Part shown: positions 35,676 through 44,640 of the stretch, piece by piece
Layout: every line of letters starts with the position of its first letter
Position numbering within the stretch: position 1 is the first letter of the stretch
NCBI GenBank assembly: GCA_003246855.1
Contig: QKCP01000058.1
Span: forward strand, 1-63,916
From: Ilyobacter polytropus
Lineage (GTDB): Bacteria; Fusobacteriota; Fusobacteriia; Fusobacteriales; Fusobacteriaceae
Reading direction: 5' to 3'
DNA: 63,916 bases
The notes under the pieces: model-generated
The model's database searches: none
Seen by the model: the letters and a program-made list of their open reading frames with translations, nothing else
What the model was told of the DNA's origin: nothing
Program-made: the position numbers and the translations under genes

Positions 35676-35719
35676 GAAATAAACTTTGATTGTTAAAGTT
35701 TTTTTTTATAAAAATATAA

Positions 35720-37384
35720 CTAAATCTTCATTACTGTAAACTTAAATTCGCTTCCTTCGCCCTCTTTGGAGATAAGCTCTATCTCTCCACCGCACAACTT
35801 AACCAGTTCATATACTATAGATAGTCCTAGTCCTGTCCCGGCTACATTGCTGGTTCTGGCTTTGTCCACTCTATAAAAACGGTTGAAAATGTTTTTTTGT
35901 TCCTCTACTGGTATTCCCAATCCATTATCTTTTACGCTTATCTCGTATTTATCATCTTTTTCTACAAAATCGATATTTATGATAGGTTTATCTTTATCGT
36001 TATATACTATGGCGTTTTCAACGAGGTTTTTAAGTATACTACTGAGCTTCTCGAAATCAACGTTTATGTACTCCTGTTTATTTTGTAAGCTTACTTTGTA
36101 TATTAGCTCTGCATTCTTCTTTTCTATCTTGCTGTTTAATATTTTTTCAAGTTCCTCTTTCAACTTACTAAACTGTACATGATCTACGTTTAGAAGTTTT
36201 GTACTCTCTATCTTAGATATATTCAAAAAATCCATTATTATGTTTTCAAGTTTTTCGATATTGCTGTGAACTATCTTGAAAAACTGTTTTTTCATAAACT
36301 CATCTTTTTCCCCTTCTATGGCTATCAGATACCCTTTCACATTAGAAAGCGGGGTCTTTAATTCATGACTTACATTGCTTATGAAATTTCTTTGTATTTC
36401 CATTATTTCCCTGCTCTTACTTACATCTTTTAAGGTCACAAGGTAATGCTCCCTTAAACCGAGGTATTTCCCCTCCATGATATAGTGCTTGTTAATTTTA
36501 TTGAAATATATTTCTTCTTTTAGAGCGGTCTTTTTTTCCAGAAGCTTGTCTATGAAGTGTATTAGCTCTATATACTTTATTTTGTTATAATAGTGCCGAT
36601 CCTCTCCTTCAATAGACATAAGACCCAACATACTGTTATTGAGTATTATCTCTTTTCTCTTATTTATTACAAGTATCCCCATGTCAACTATGGATATTAT
36701 CTCCCTTAGTTTCTGCCTCTCATTTTCAAGCTTCACCATGTTTTTAAGGTTTTTGTTCTGCCAGTTTTTTACGACATCCCAAAATTCCTTTAAGAACTTA
36801 TCCCCCTCAACATCAATCCCGGTGGGTTTTACCTCATTGATTAGTATCTTCTTTATCTGCCCTAGCCTCTTATAAAGATAGTTCTTTAAATAAAACCTGT
36901 AGCTTATTACCACGAAGCTATTCAACACAGCAAAAAAGACTATATATATAAGTATGAGCTTGTACAGCTCTTTGTCAACATAAGCATAATCAGTGGCCAC
37001 CCGTATTATGAACTCGTCATTATACGGCACGGCGTAGTATGCCAGCTTTCTGCCGACTGACTCGCTCATCCTGATGTCGAAGCCCTCCTCTCCGGAGTAG
37101 GCTGCCCGCACTTCATCCCTGTATTTATGGGTTGCCAGTTCCTCTTCAAATCCCCTTTTTTCACTGTCATACAGCACGTCACCGTTTTTAGCTATCAGGG
37201 TAAATCTTCTTTGTACATTTTCCGCCACTATTTGGAAGTTTTCAGTACCGTTTTCGTCTATTACATTTCTTATTAAAAGTGCATCCCCTTTTAGTCCCTG
37301 CTTCACCAGTTGTGCGTTTAGATCTGATATTTTATTAATATTTCCGTAGATAAAAAGACACTCTAAAAAGAGTATCAAAATCAT
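35720..37384 (-). CDS. phoR: phosphate sensor histidine kinase
   Basis: 554 residues: membrane segment at 1-14, an extracytoplasmic domain of about 130 residues, second membrane segment about 143-163, PAS-like part, HisKA with NFISNVSHELKTPLSNVKGY, then N box NLVENAIVYNDKDKP, KDNGLGIPVEEQ and GTGLGLSIV. The 3' neighbour on the message is the end of the operon; phoB ends five bases before its start. Ribosome site weak, so translational coupling to phoB is likely. Many PhoR lack a large periplasmic loop; this one has one, so direct sensing is possible. Confidence 0.9.
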   Translation of the reverse strand: MILILFLECLFIYGNINKISDLNAQLVKQGLKGDALLIRNVIDENGTENFQIVAENVQRRFTLIAKNGDVLYDSEKRGFEEELATHKYRDEVRAAYSGEEGFDIRMSESVGRKLAYYAVPYNDEFIIRVATDYAYVDKELYKLILIYIVFFAVLNSFVVISYRFYLKNYLYKRLGQIKKILINEVKPTGIDVEGDKFLKEFWDVVKNWQNKNLKNMVKLENERQKLREIISIVDMGILVINKRKEIILNNSMLGLMSIEGEDRHYYNKIKYIELIHFIDKLLEKKTALKEEIYFNKINKHYIMEGKYLGLREHYLVTLKDVSKSREIMEIQRNFISNVSHELKTPLSNVKGYLIAIEGEKDEFMKKQFFKIVHSNIEKLENIIMDFLNISKIESTKLLNVDHVQFSKLKEELEKILNSKIEKKNAELIYKVSLQNKQEYINVDFEKLSSILKNLVENAIVYNDKDKPIINIDFVEKDDKYEISVKDNGLGIPVEEQKNIFNRFYRVDKARTSNVAGTGLGLSIVYELVKLCGGEIELISKEGEGSEFKFTVMKI

Positions 37385-37389
37385 AATGA

Positions 37390-38064
37390 CTATTTCTTTT
37401 CTTCTAATCTATACCCAACTCCTTTTACAGTCCGGATATCCTTCGCTATGGTTTTCAGCTTTTCCCTAAGCTTGGCTATGTAGATGTCAACGGACCTGTC
37501 TCCAGAATAATAATTAGACTGCCACACTAAGTCTAATATCCTCTCCCTCGTCATAACGAGCCCCTCGTTTTTCATTAAGCACTTCAAGAGGTCATACTCT
37601 TTTTTAGAGAGTTCCACTTCCTTCCCATCTTCATGTACTTCATGCTTGCTATCGTCTAGTACAACCGACTTGAACTTGTACTTTTTAGACTTATCTGTAT
37701 TTGTCTCCAAAAGTTTTTTCGAGCGTAGTACCAGCTCTCTTGGGTCAAAAGGTTTTCTCATATAATCATTTGCCCCTAAAGAAAGTCCGTCTAGCACATC
37801 GTCTATTTCAGTTTTGGCTGTGAGCATCACTATTTTTGGTTCGCCGTATTGTTGGGGCATATCCCTTATTATTTTAGTAAAATTTTTACCGTCAAGACTT
37901 GGAAGCATTATATCCAAGACAATCATTTCTGGCTTTAAATTTTTTACCTTTTTAAGGCCGTCAAGACCGTCAGAAGCAGAATAAACTTCGTATCCTTCTT
38001 TTTGAAAAAAATATACGATTAACTGCTGTATTTCCAGATCGTCTTCTACCACTAGTATTTTCAA
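37390..38064 (-). CDS. phoB: phosphate response regulator
   Basis: 224 residues. Receiver with VVEDDLEIQQ, phospho-acceptor Asp in VLDIMLPSLDG, MLTAKTE and RKPFDPRELVLR; C-terminal OmpR-type winged helix with DLVWQSNYYSGDRSVDIYIA and TVKGVGYRLE. TTG start after GGGGGAT. By position with pst and phoU it is PhoB, and should bind the 11-bp repeats in front of pstS2, pstS1 and pstC. Confidence 0.93.
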   Translation of the reverse strand: MKILVVEDDLEIQQLIVYFFQKEGYEVYSASDGLDGLKKVKNLKPEMIVLDIMLPSLDGKNFTKIIRDMPQQYGEPKIVMLTAKTEIDDVLDGLSLGANDYMRKPFDPRELVLRSKKLLETNTDKSKKYKFKSVVLDDSKHEVHEDGKEVELSKKEYDLLKCLMKNEGLVMTRERILDLVWQSNYYSGDRSVDIYIAKLREKLKTIAKDIRTVKGVGYRLEEKK

Positions 38065-38081
38065 AACTTATCCCCCTTTAA

Positions 38082-38106
38082 AAACAGGAGCAGTGAAACA
38101 CTGCTC
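38082..38106 (-). terminator. hairpin between phoU and phoB
   Basis: Eight-bp stem GAGCAGTG/CACTGCTC with a three-base loop, then CTGTTTTT on the minus strand, ending just before the phoB ribosome site. Likely a partial terminator that lowers phoBR expression relative to pst. Confidence 0.6.
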
Positions 38107-38152
38107 TTATAATTAGCTTATTACATTTTCCTTCTATTTACAAGTATTACAA

Positions 38153-38833
38153 CTATTTTTTAAGAGACACTATCTCTTTTTGCCTCATATTTTCTCCCTT
38201 GTATATATACACAAGTGATTTTGCGAGGTTCATTATTTTATCTGATATCCTTTCAACCTTGTATGAAATAAGTAGTATCTCCACAGCTAAGTCTAGGTAG
38301 CTCTCGTCTTTTCTAATTTTTTCCTTTACCTCTTCGATTATCTTAACCCTGTATTCATCTATCTCTTCATCTAGCCCGAACAGCATGTACACAGAACTCA
38401 AGTCCCTGCTGCTGAAAGCGTCTAGGTAGATATTGTATATCGAGTACACCTTGTCCGACATGGCTATTACAGATTTTATGTTGCTGTCTAATTTTATGTG
38501 TTGTGTATAGATTCTCTTTAAAAGTTTCAGGTTCCCCTTTAAGAGGTCGGCTATCCTCTCCAAAAACTTTGCTATATCCATGAACCCTACAAGTGATCTT
38601 AGGTCTGAGGCTGCAGGCTGGAACATTGCTATAGTCTGGATGCACTCTTCTCTTATCTCCACTTCAAGCAGGTTTATCTCCTCCTCAATAACCATGGTTT
38701 CTCCGTAAAGCTTGGTGTCAAACTCCTCTTTTTCGTAGATCTCCTTGCTTATTCTCATGACTCTTTCTATACTTTTAGACATATCCATAGTCTTTTTATC
38801 TATATTTTCTAAATGTTCCCTCAGGTTTTTCAT
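38153..38833 (-). CDS. phoU: phosphate uptake regulator PhoU
   Basis: 226 residues, all helical, with the repeated PhoU pattern: the first half has EEEINLLEVEIREECIQTIA and SDLRSLVGFMDIAKFLERIAD, the second EEIDEYRVKIIEEVK and LLISYKVERISDKIMNLAKS. It damps PhoR signalling and Pst uptake when phosphate is ample. GGGGGAAG precedes the ATG. Confidence 0.93.
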   Translation of the reverse strand: MKNLREHLENIDKKTMDMSKSIERVMRISKEIYEKEEFDTKLYGETMVIEEEINLLEVEIREECIQTIAMFQPAASDLRSLVGFMDIAKFLERIADLLKGNLKLLKRIYTQHIKLDSNIKSVIAMSDKVYSIYNIYLDAFSSRDLSSVYMLFGLDEEIDEYRVKIIEEVKEKIRKDESYLDLAVEILLISYKVERISDKIMNLAKSLVYIYKGENMRQKEIVSLKK

Positions 38834-38854
38834 TTCTTCCCCCTATCTGAAATT

Positions 38855-39619
38855 TTATCCAAATTTACCAGTTATGTAATCTTCTGTTTTCTTGTTATTT
38901 GGCTTGGTGAATATGGTCTCGGTCTTGTCAAACTCTTCTACTACTCCTTGGTAAAAGAAAGCTGTGTAGTCCGATATTCTAGCCGCCTGCTGCATGTTAT
39001 GCGTAACTATTAATATTGTGTAGTCTTTTTCCAGTTCTCTTATAAGTTCTTCTATTTTGGCAGTAGAGATAGGGTCGAGTGCCGAGGTCGGCTCATCCAT
39101 CAAAAGTATCTCTGGTTCTACAGCTATAGCTCTTGCTATGCAGAGCCTCTGCTGCTGTCCCCCTGAAAGTCCCAATGCAGATTGATGCAGTTTATCCTTT
39201 ACCTCGTCCCAAAGTGCAACGGCCTTAAGCGAATTTTCCACTATTTCCATAAGTCTGTTTTTATCTTTTTCCCCGTGCAGCTTAGGTCCATATACTATAT
39301 TTTCATATATTGTTTTAGGAAATGGGTTAGGCCTTTGAAAAACCATTCCTATTTTTTTTCTTAACTCAACTATATCGTATTTTTTATCAAATATATTATT
39401 ACCATCCAATTTTATATTTCCTTCGTACACAGATGTATCTATAAGGTCGTTCATCCTGTTTATAGACCTTAAAAATGTTGACTTACCACAGCCAGATGGC
39501 CCAATTAATGCTGTGACCTTGTTTTTTTCTATTCCCATATTTATATTTTTCAAAGCTTGAAATTTTCCGTAATAAAAACTAAAGTTGTCAATCTCTAACC
39601 TTATATTGTTATTTTCCAT
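38855..39619 (-). CDS. pstB: phosphate ABC transporter ATPase
   Basis: 254 residues. Walker [21 protein letters not shown], signature [19 protein letters not shown], Walker [14 protein letters not shown] and switch His in LIVTHNMQQ. The asparagine-rich loop after Walker A is typical of PstB. GGGAGG precedes the ATG. Confidence 0.97.
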   Translation of the reverse strand: MENNNIRLEIDNFSFYYGKFQALKNINMGIEKNKVTALIGPSGCGKSTFLRSINRMNDLIDTSVYEGNIKLDGNNIFDKKYDIVELRKKIGMVFQRPNPFPKTIYENIVYGPKLHGEKDKNRLMEIVENSLKAVALWDEVKDKLHQSALGLSGGQQQRLCIARAIAVEPEILLMDEPTSALDPISTAKIEELIRELEKDYTILIVTHNMQQAARISDYTAFFYQGVVEEFDKTETIFTKPNNKKTEDYITGKFG

Positions 39620-39636
39620 TATATCCTCCCAAAATT

Positions 39637-40554
39637 TTATCTGCTCTTGCTAAACTTATTCCTTATAAACGCCCCGACCAAGTTAAATCCTACAGTTATA
39701 CTTACCAAAACCAAAACCGTCCCGTTCATATACTCAACAGGCATATTAGGTACCTGGGTTGCTATTACATAAAGGTGGTAAGGTAGTGCCATTACCTGGT
39801 CCCATATTCCTTCAGGAAGGAATGGCAGATAAAATGCTGCTACTGTGAATAGTATTGGTGCCGTCTCTCCGGCAGCTCTACTTATACTCAAGATTATTCC
39901 TGTAAGTATTCCAGGTAAAGCTGCTGGGAGTACCACTCTCCATGTAGTTTCCCATCTTGTAGCACCAAGAGCAAGCGATGCCTGTCTTAGGTCTTTTGGT
40001 ATGGCAAGCAGTGCCTCTCTTGTAGCTGTTATTATTACAGGTAGACACATTATTCCAAGTGTCAGTGACCCTGATACTATAGATGACCCCAACCCAAGGA
40101 ATATTACGAATAAAGCGAGTCCGAACAAACCGTAAACTATACTAGGTATCCCAGCAAGGTTCACTATGGTGAGGTTTATTATTCTCCTAAACATGTTATC
40201 TTTGGAGTACTCCACCAGGTAGACACCTGTGAGCACTCCAAAAGGTACCGCCACAAATATCGTTCCCATTGTCAATATGAGGGTTCCTACTATTGTAGGG
40301 AAAATCCCCCCAGCCCTCATTCCGTCTTCTGGCATTTTGGTTAAAAATTCCCAGGATATAGCTGGCAAGCCTTTTATAAGAATATAGGAAAGTATAAACA
40401 CTACAGGTAGTATTGCAAGTAAGCCTATAGTTTTTATAAGGCCCTCTATTATTTTTTCTCCATTTCCTTTAAGTATGCTAAATGGTTTTTTCTCTTTAAC
40501 CGTTTCTTTTTTTTCTTCTATTTTCATTTCCACTCTCTCCACCAACTCTTTCAT
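39637..40554 (-). CDS. pstA: phosphate ABC transporter permease
   Basis: 305 residues: a charged, Lys/Glu-rich N-terminus of about 35 residues, then six membrane segments with the permease coupling motif [20 protein letters not shown] and [15 protein letters not shown]. Its start lies eight bases after the pstC stop. Membrane channel half of the Pst system. Confidence 0.95.
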   Translation of the reverse strand: MKELVERVEMKIEEKKETVKEKKPFSILKGNGEKIIEGLIKTIGLLAILPVVFILSYILIKGLPAISWEFLTKMPEDGMRAGGIFPTIVGTLILTMGTIFVAVPFGVLTGVYLVEYSKDNMFRRIINLTIVNLAGIPSIVYGLFGLALFVIFLGLGSSIVSGSLTLGIMCLPVIITATREALLAIPKDLRQASLALGATRWETTWRVVLPAALPGILTGIILSISRAAGETAPILFTVAAFYLPFLPEGIWDQVMALPYHLYVIATQVPNMPVEYMNGTVLVLVSITVGFNLVGAFIRNKFSKSR

Positions 40555-40562
40555 CTTTCACC

Positions 40563-41441
40563 CTACCCCTTTGCAACTTTTCTGGATCTGTGTATAAAGT
40601 AATCCGCCAAAGTATTCGTTAAGAAACTTATCGCAAACAACACAAGCCCAATAGCGAAAAGTGCATAATAATGTGAGCTACCTTGCACAACTTCTCCCAT
40701 TTCCGCAGCTATGGTGGCCGTCATCGTTCTAACCGGCGTCAAAGGTCCAGCCTTAAATATAGGAGCATTTCCAGTAACCATAAGCACCGTCATCGTTTCA
40801 CCCATTATCCTTCCGAAACCAAGCATTATACCTGCAAATATTCCGGGAAATGCTGCCGGCAGGATAACATTGACTACAGTCTCTAGTTTATTCGCACCAA
40901 GAGCCAGTGAGGCTTGTTTATATGATTTGTCGAGAGCCCTTATGGCGTCGTCAGAGATGCTGACCATCGTAGGTATCGACATGAAAGCTAGCATTATTCC
41001 TCCTGTAAGCGCCGTAAGTCCTGTATCCAATCCAAAAATTTGCTTTATCGGACCTGATAGCACATAAAGTCCTATGTATCCTAGCACAACTGAAGGAAGG
41101 GCTGCCATTACCTCGATTATTACTTTTAAAGTCTCTCTTATTTTCGGGTTTGCATATTCTGCTATGTAAACTGCCGTTATTAAGCTAAGAGGCACTGATA
41201 TCAAAAGGGCTATTACAGTCACCCATATGCTCCCCATAAGAAGAGGTAGTAATCCGAATATTTCAGAAAGAGATATCCAAGATTTTCCAAAGAAAAATTC
41301 GATTCCTGAATGATGGCCGAAAAACTTCATGCTGTTTGTAAAGACAAACATAAATATCAGAAACACCATTAAAATGTTGAAACTCGCTATACCAAATATG
41401 GTATGCCTCATAAAATTATCCTTTAGTTTTCTAATATCCAT
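40563..41441 (-). CDS. pstC: phosphate ABC transporter permease
   Basis: 292 residues with six membrane segments, coupling motif [20 protein letters not shown] and GRIMGETMTVLMVTGNAP. AAGGAG precedes the ATG. It has its own Pho-type promoter (41489-41542) and is separated from pstS1 by a terminator, so its level can be set apart from the binding proteins. Confidence 0.95.
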   Translation of the reverse strand: MDIRKLKDNFMRHTIFGIASFNILMVFLIFMFVFTNSMKFFGHHSGIEFFFGKSWISLSEIFGLLPLLMGSIWVTVIALLISVPLSLITAVYIAEYANPKIRETLKVIIEVMAALPSVVLGYIGLYVLSGPIKQIFGLDTGLTALTGGIMLAFMSIPTMVSISDDAIRALDKSYKQASLALGANKLETVVNVILPAAFPGIFAGIMLGFGRIMGETMTVLMVTGNAPIFKAGPLTPVRTMTATIAAEMGEVVQGSSHYYALFAIGLVLFAISFLTNTLADYFIHRSRKVAKG

Positions 41442-41488
41442 ACCTTAACTCCTTTTGACATTTTTTTTACTAATATTTTACAGTTTTA

Positions 41489-41542
41489 ATTATATCCGTC
41501 TTTTGTTTACTCATTATTTATTCTATGTAAAAATTGTGTAAA
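41489..41542 (-). promoter_or_regulatory. Pho-type promoter of pstCAB
   Basis: On the minus strand, hexamers TTTACA, TTTACA, TAAATA and TAAACA follow each other with exactly five bases between, then five bases and NNNNTATAAT. No consensus -35 is present, as in activator-dependent Pho promoters. Span and -10 position are identical to the two other copies in the window. Confidence 0.8.
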
Positions 41543-41555
41543 CACCAAAGACGAG

Positions 41556-41583
41556 CAAAATAAAAAGGCCTCTTAGAGGCCCA
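41556..41583 (-). terminator. terminator between pstS1 and pstC
   Basis: Six-bp GC-only stem GGCCTC/GAGGCC with a three-base loop, followed on the minus strand by TTTTTATTTT. Confidence 0.75.
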
Positions 41584-41599
41584 CTTTTATTTTAACTTA

Positions 41600-42433
41600 T
41601 TATTTTACAGGTACGAATCCTTCTTTTGCAACTATAGCTTGTCCACTGTCCGAAAGCATGAATTCAACTAGTTCTTTTACTGTTCCCTCAAGATTTGTGT
41701 CTGCGTACCAGTAAACTCCTCTTGCGATCGGGTAAGTTTTGTTGGCTACATTTTCAGGAGTTGCTGTTATTCCATCTACAGAAACTGATTTTACTGTGTC
41801 ATCCATATACCCCATACCGATGTAAGCTATTGCTCCTTTAGATGATTTGATTTCTTGCTTTAGAGCTTCGTTTGAAGGTAGGTATAGAGTTCCTTCTCCG
41901 TACTCTTCAGTACCTTTCGAGTCTCCTTTTCTTAGCACGTCTTCTTTGAAGTAAGCGTGTGTTCCAGAAGATGAATCCCTAGATAAAACTACGATTTTTT
42001 CGTCATTTCCTCCAAGCTCTTTCCAGTTTGTAGTTTTCCCCATGAAGATATCTCTCAACTGGTCTTTTGAAAGGTTTGCCACTGGATTTTCAGAGTTTAC
42101 AATTACTGTTATCCCGTCGAATCCTATTGTTATCTCTTGTATATCGAGCCCTTCCTCTTTTGCCTGATCCCACTCTTTATCCTTCATCTGTCTAGATGCC
42201 ATAGCTACATCAACCGTTTTGTTTAGTTTACCCGCTATTCCTGTACCAGAACCTCCTCCAGTTACTGCTACTCTAGCTCCTTTGTTTTGCTTCATGAACT
42301 CTTCTGCCACCGCTTGGGATACGTTTAGTATTGTATCTGACCCTTTTAGTTGAACTACCTTGCTCTCTTTTTTAGGTCCACCACAAGCCATTAAAAATGC
42401 CGATATAACTACTGCCAATAAAATTTTTTTCAC
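41600..42433 (-). CDS. pstS: phosphate-binding lipoprotein PstS (copy 1)
   Basis: 277 residues. Signal ends in the lipobox LMACGG, so the mature protein is lipid-anchored. LKGSDTILNVSQAVAEEF, VTGGGSGTGIAGKLN, RDSSSGTHAYFKEDVLR and KGAIAYIGMGYMDD line the phosphate site. GTG start after GGAGGAG. Nearly the same sequence as the next copy after the signal peptide. Confidence 0.95.
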   Translation of the reverse strand: MKKILLAVVISAFLMACGGPKKESKVVQLKGSDTILNVSQAVAEEFMKQNKGARVAVTGGGSGTGIAGKLNKTVDVAMASRQMKDKEWDQAKEEGLDIQEITIGFDGITVIVNSENPVANLSKDQLRDIFMGKTTNWKELGGNDEKIVVLSRDSSSGTHAYFKEDVLRKGDSKGTEEYGEGTLYLPSNEALKQEIKSSKGAIAYIGMGYMDDTVKSVSVDGITATPENVANKTYPIARGVYWYADTNLEGTVKELVEFMLSDSGQAIVAKEGFVPVK

Positions 42434-42563
42434 TCGTACTCCTCCTTATAACATCTTATAAATTTTGCTTTTAGATAAATTTGCTGTATTTAGGGTTTTA
42501 TCGATACCCTTTTGTCACTTATTAGTATTATCTTTACTCAATTTTTACTGTTCTTACAAAGTT

Positions 42564-42617
42564 ATTATATAAACTCTCTGTTTACTAGTTATTTATTTTG
42601 TGTAAAAGTATTGTAAA
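42564..42617 (-). promoter_or_regulatory. Pho-type promoter of pstS1
   Basis: Minus-strand hexamers TTTACA, TTTACA, TAAATA, TAAACA and TTTATA, each five bases apart, the last overlapping TATAAT with the same offset as in the pstC copy. Length 54 bases, as in the other two. Confidence 0.8.
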
Positions 42618-42636
42618 TTTCTAAATGAACTTAAAT

Positions 42637-42668
42637 ATCAAAGGGATCGCCGCGGCGATCCCTTTGAT
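42637..42668 (-). terminator. 32-base palindrome after pstS2
   Basis: A perfect palindrome with 16-base arms and a GC-rich core (GGGATCGCCG and its complement). It is placed like a terminator between pstS2 and the pstS1 promoter, but the T-run beyond it is poor; it could serve as an RNA 3' end stabiliser. Confidence 0.65.
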
Positions 42669-42706
42669 TGAGATAGGATATTATTTATTTAAAGGAATTT
42701 TATGAA

Positions 42707-43591
42707 TTACTTTACAGGTACGAAACCTTCTTTTGCAACTAAAGCTTGTCCGTCTTTTGAAAGCATGTACTCAACTAGTTCTTTTACAGTTCCGTTAAGG
42801 TTTTTATCTGTGTACCAGTAAACTCCTCTTGCAATAGGATAAGTTTTGTTTGCTACGTTTTTAGGTGTTGCCGCTATTCCGTTTACAGAAACTGATTTTA
42901 CTGTATCATCCATATACCCCATACCAATATAAGCTATGGCCCCTTTAGACGCTTTTACCTCTTGCTTTAAAGCTTCGTTTGAAGGCAGGTATAAAGCGTT
43001 TCCACTGTACTCTTCAGTACCTTTTGAGTTACCTTTTCTAAGCACGTCTTCTTTGAAATAAGCATGTGTTCCAGAAGATGAATCCCTAGATAAAACTATG
43101 ATTTTTTCGTCATGTCCGCCAAACTCTTTCCAGTTTGTAGCTTTCCCCATGAAGATATCTCTTAATTGGTCTTTTGAAAGATTTTTAACAGGGTTATCTT
43201 TGTTTACAACTACTGTTATCCCGTCGAATCCTATTGTTATCTCTTGAATGTCAAGTCCTACTTCTTTAGACTTGGCCCACTCTTTAGACTTCATCTGTCT
43301 AGACGCCATGGCTATATCCACTGTTTTGTTTAGTTTAGCTGCTATTCCTGTACCAGAACCTCCTCCAGTTACTGCTACTCTAGCTCCTTTGTTTTGTTTC
43401 ATGAAATTTTCTGCCACTGCTTGAGATACGTTTAATATCGTATCCGATCCCTTTAATTGTATTACCTCTGTTTTTTTCTTACCGAACAAACTTTTAAAAG
43501 AAATCGCTGACGCTTCCTGAGTCGAGATAGCAAACCCAGCTGCTAAAATCAATGCTGATGACAATACTTTTTTAAATTTCGTTTTTAACAT
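42707..43591 (-). CDS. pstS: phosphate-binding protein PstS (copy 2, soluble)
   Basis: 294 residues. The N-terminus is a Sec signal with an Ala-x-Ala end (about TQEASA at 25-30) and no lipobox Cys, so the mature protein should be free in the periplasm. After that it carries LKGSDTILNVSQAVAENF, VTGGGSGTGIAAKLN and RDSSSGTHAYFKEDVLR, close to copy 1. Cargo site residues are the same. First gene of the regulon, with GGAGG upstream. Confidence 0.95.
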   Translation of the reverse strand: MLKTKFKKVLSSALILAAGFAISTQEASAISFKSLFGKKKTEVIQLKGSDTILNVSQAVAENFMKQNKGARVAVTGGGSGTGIAAKLNKTVDIAMASRQMKSKEWAKSKEVGLDIQEITIGFDGITVVVNKDNPVKNLSKDQLRDIFMGKATNWKEFGGHDEKIIVLSRDSSSGTHAYFKEDVLRKGNSKGTEEYSGNALYLPSNEALKQEVKASKGAIAYIGMGYMDDTVKSVSVNGIAATPKNVANKTYPIARGVYWYTDKNLNGTVKELVEYMLSKDGQALVAKEGFVPVK

Positions 43592-43633
43592 GTTTCTTGA
43601 TTCCTCCTTGTTTTCTTTATTGTTTACAAGGAG

Positions 43634-43687
43634 ATTATACAGAACACTTGTAAATCAGATATTTAGAGCTGGTAAAAAAAAGGTAAA
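43634..43687 (-). promoter_or_regulatory. Pho-type promoter of pstS2
   Basis: Minus-strand hexamers TTTACC, TTTACC, TAAATA, TTTACA and TCTGTA, each five bases apart, the last overlapping TATAAT. The array begins one base after the stop codon of the TtcA-like gene upstream. Confidence 0.8.
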
Positions 43688-44635
43688 CTAATCAAGTAGA
43701 TCTTTTATGCTCTTAAAAATTACACTCCTGATCTCTGGGTTTTCTTCGGCAAGTCCTTTTACCAGGTTCTTTACCTTAAGCCTTCTCGAGTTTTTATCTG
43801 TCTCGTATGGACAGCTAGACTTCAATATCGGCAGCCTGAGTTTTCTCGCATATCTGATTATGGTATCCTCTTCTACGTAAGCAAGCGGCCTTATGACCCT
43901 CAAGTCGTAGTCGTCTGAGTGGTATGACGGTTTCATCACATTTCTGTTCCCCTGATAAAACACATTCATAAGGAAGGTCTCCACTATGTCATCCTTATGA
44001 TGTCCAAGGGCAAGCTTATTTATATTTTTTTCCTTCATAATCCTGTAGAGTACGCCTCTTCTCATCCTGGCACACATAAAGCACGGATTCTTTGCCTTTT
44101 TCTCCTCAAACACTACCTCTTTTATGTTGGTCTCTTCTACATAAAGTTCAAGCCCGAGTCTTTTGACGTATTCCCTTACGTATTCCAGTTCCCCTTCCAT
44201 TTTTTTATAGTGTACATGCACCGGGATTATGTCAAAATCAAAGTTCACTATATTTTTTATTCTCACCAGAGAATTCAGGGTGCTCAGACTATCCTTGCCG
44301 CCGGAGATCCCAACAGCTATCCTGTCACCGGGCTCTACCATGTTGTGTGCGTGCATCGCCTTCCCTATAGGATTCCACAGTGACTTGTTAAACCCCTTGC
44401 TCTCTATATAGGAGAGTATCTCCCTCTTGTCCATATTTTTGAACTCAACTCTTATCCCTGTTAGTTTTTCTATGCTTTTTGCCATTTTCAGTCTCTTGCT
44501 GCTACCAATGTCAAAGCATATTTCAAAACCTTCTTTTTTGTTGCTTATTTTTAAGCTATCATCTTCCACAATAAAAGAGTACCCTTCCGCCTCTTTTCCA
44601 TCTAATTCATAGATATCTTCTATATCAAAAACCAT
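43688..44635 (-). CDS. TtcA-like PP-loop tRNA thiolation protein with extra N-terminal domain
   Basis: 315 residues. PP-loop GISGGKDSLSTL at about 110-121, the CxxC of CFMCARMRRGVLY and KLALGHHKDDIVETFLMN match TtcA, which makes 2-thiocytidine in tRNA with an Fe-S cluster; a third Cys is in SSCPYETD. The first 85 residues have no counterpart in TtcA and were not recognised. AGGGGAT precedes the ATG. Lies six bases from its paralogue. Confidence 0.82.
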   Translation of the reverse strand: MVFDIEDIYELDGKEAEGYSFIVEDDSLKISNKKEGFEICFDIGSSKRLKMAKSIEKLTGIRVEFKNMDKREILSYIESKGFNKSLWNPIGKAMHAHNMVEPGDRIAVGISGGKDSLSTLNSLVRIKNIVNFDFDIIPVHVHYKKMEGELEYVREYVKRLGLELYVEETNIKEVVFEEKKAKNPCFMCARMRRGVLYRIMKEKNINKLALGHHKDDIVETFLMNVFYQGNRNVMKPSYHSDDYDLRVIRPLAYVEEDTIIRYARKLRLPILKSSCPYETDKNSRRLKVKNLVKGLAEENPEIRSVIFKSIKDLLD

Positions 44636-44640
44636 CTTAA

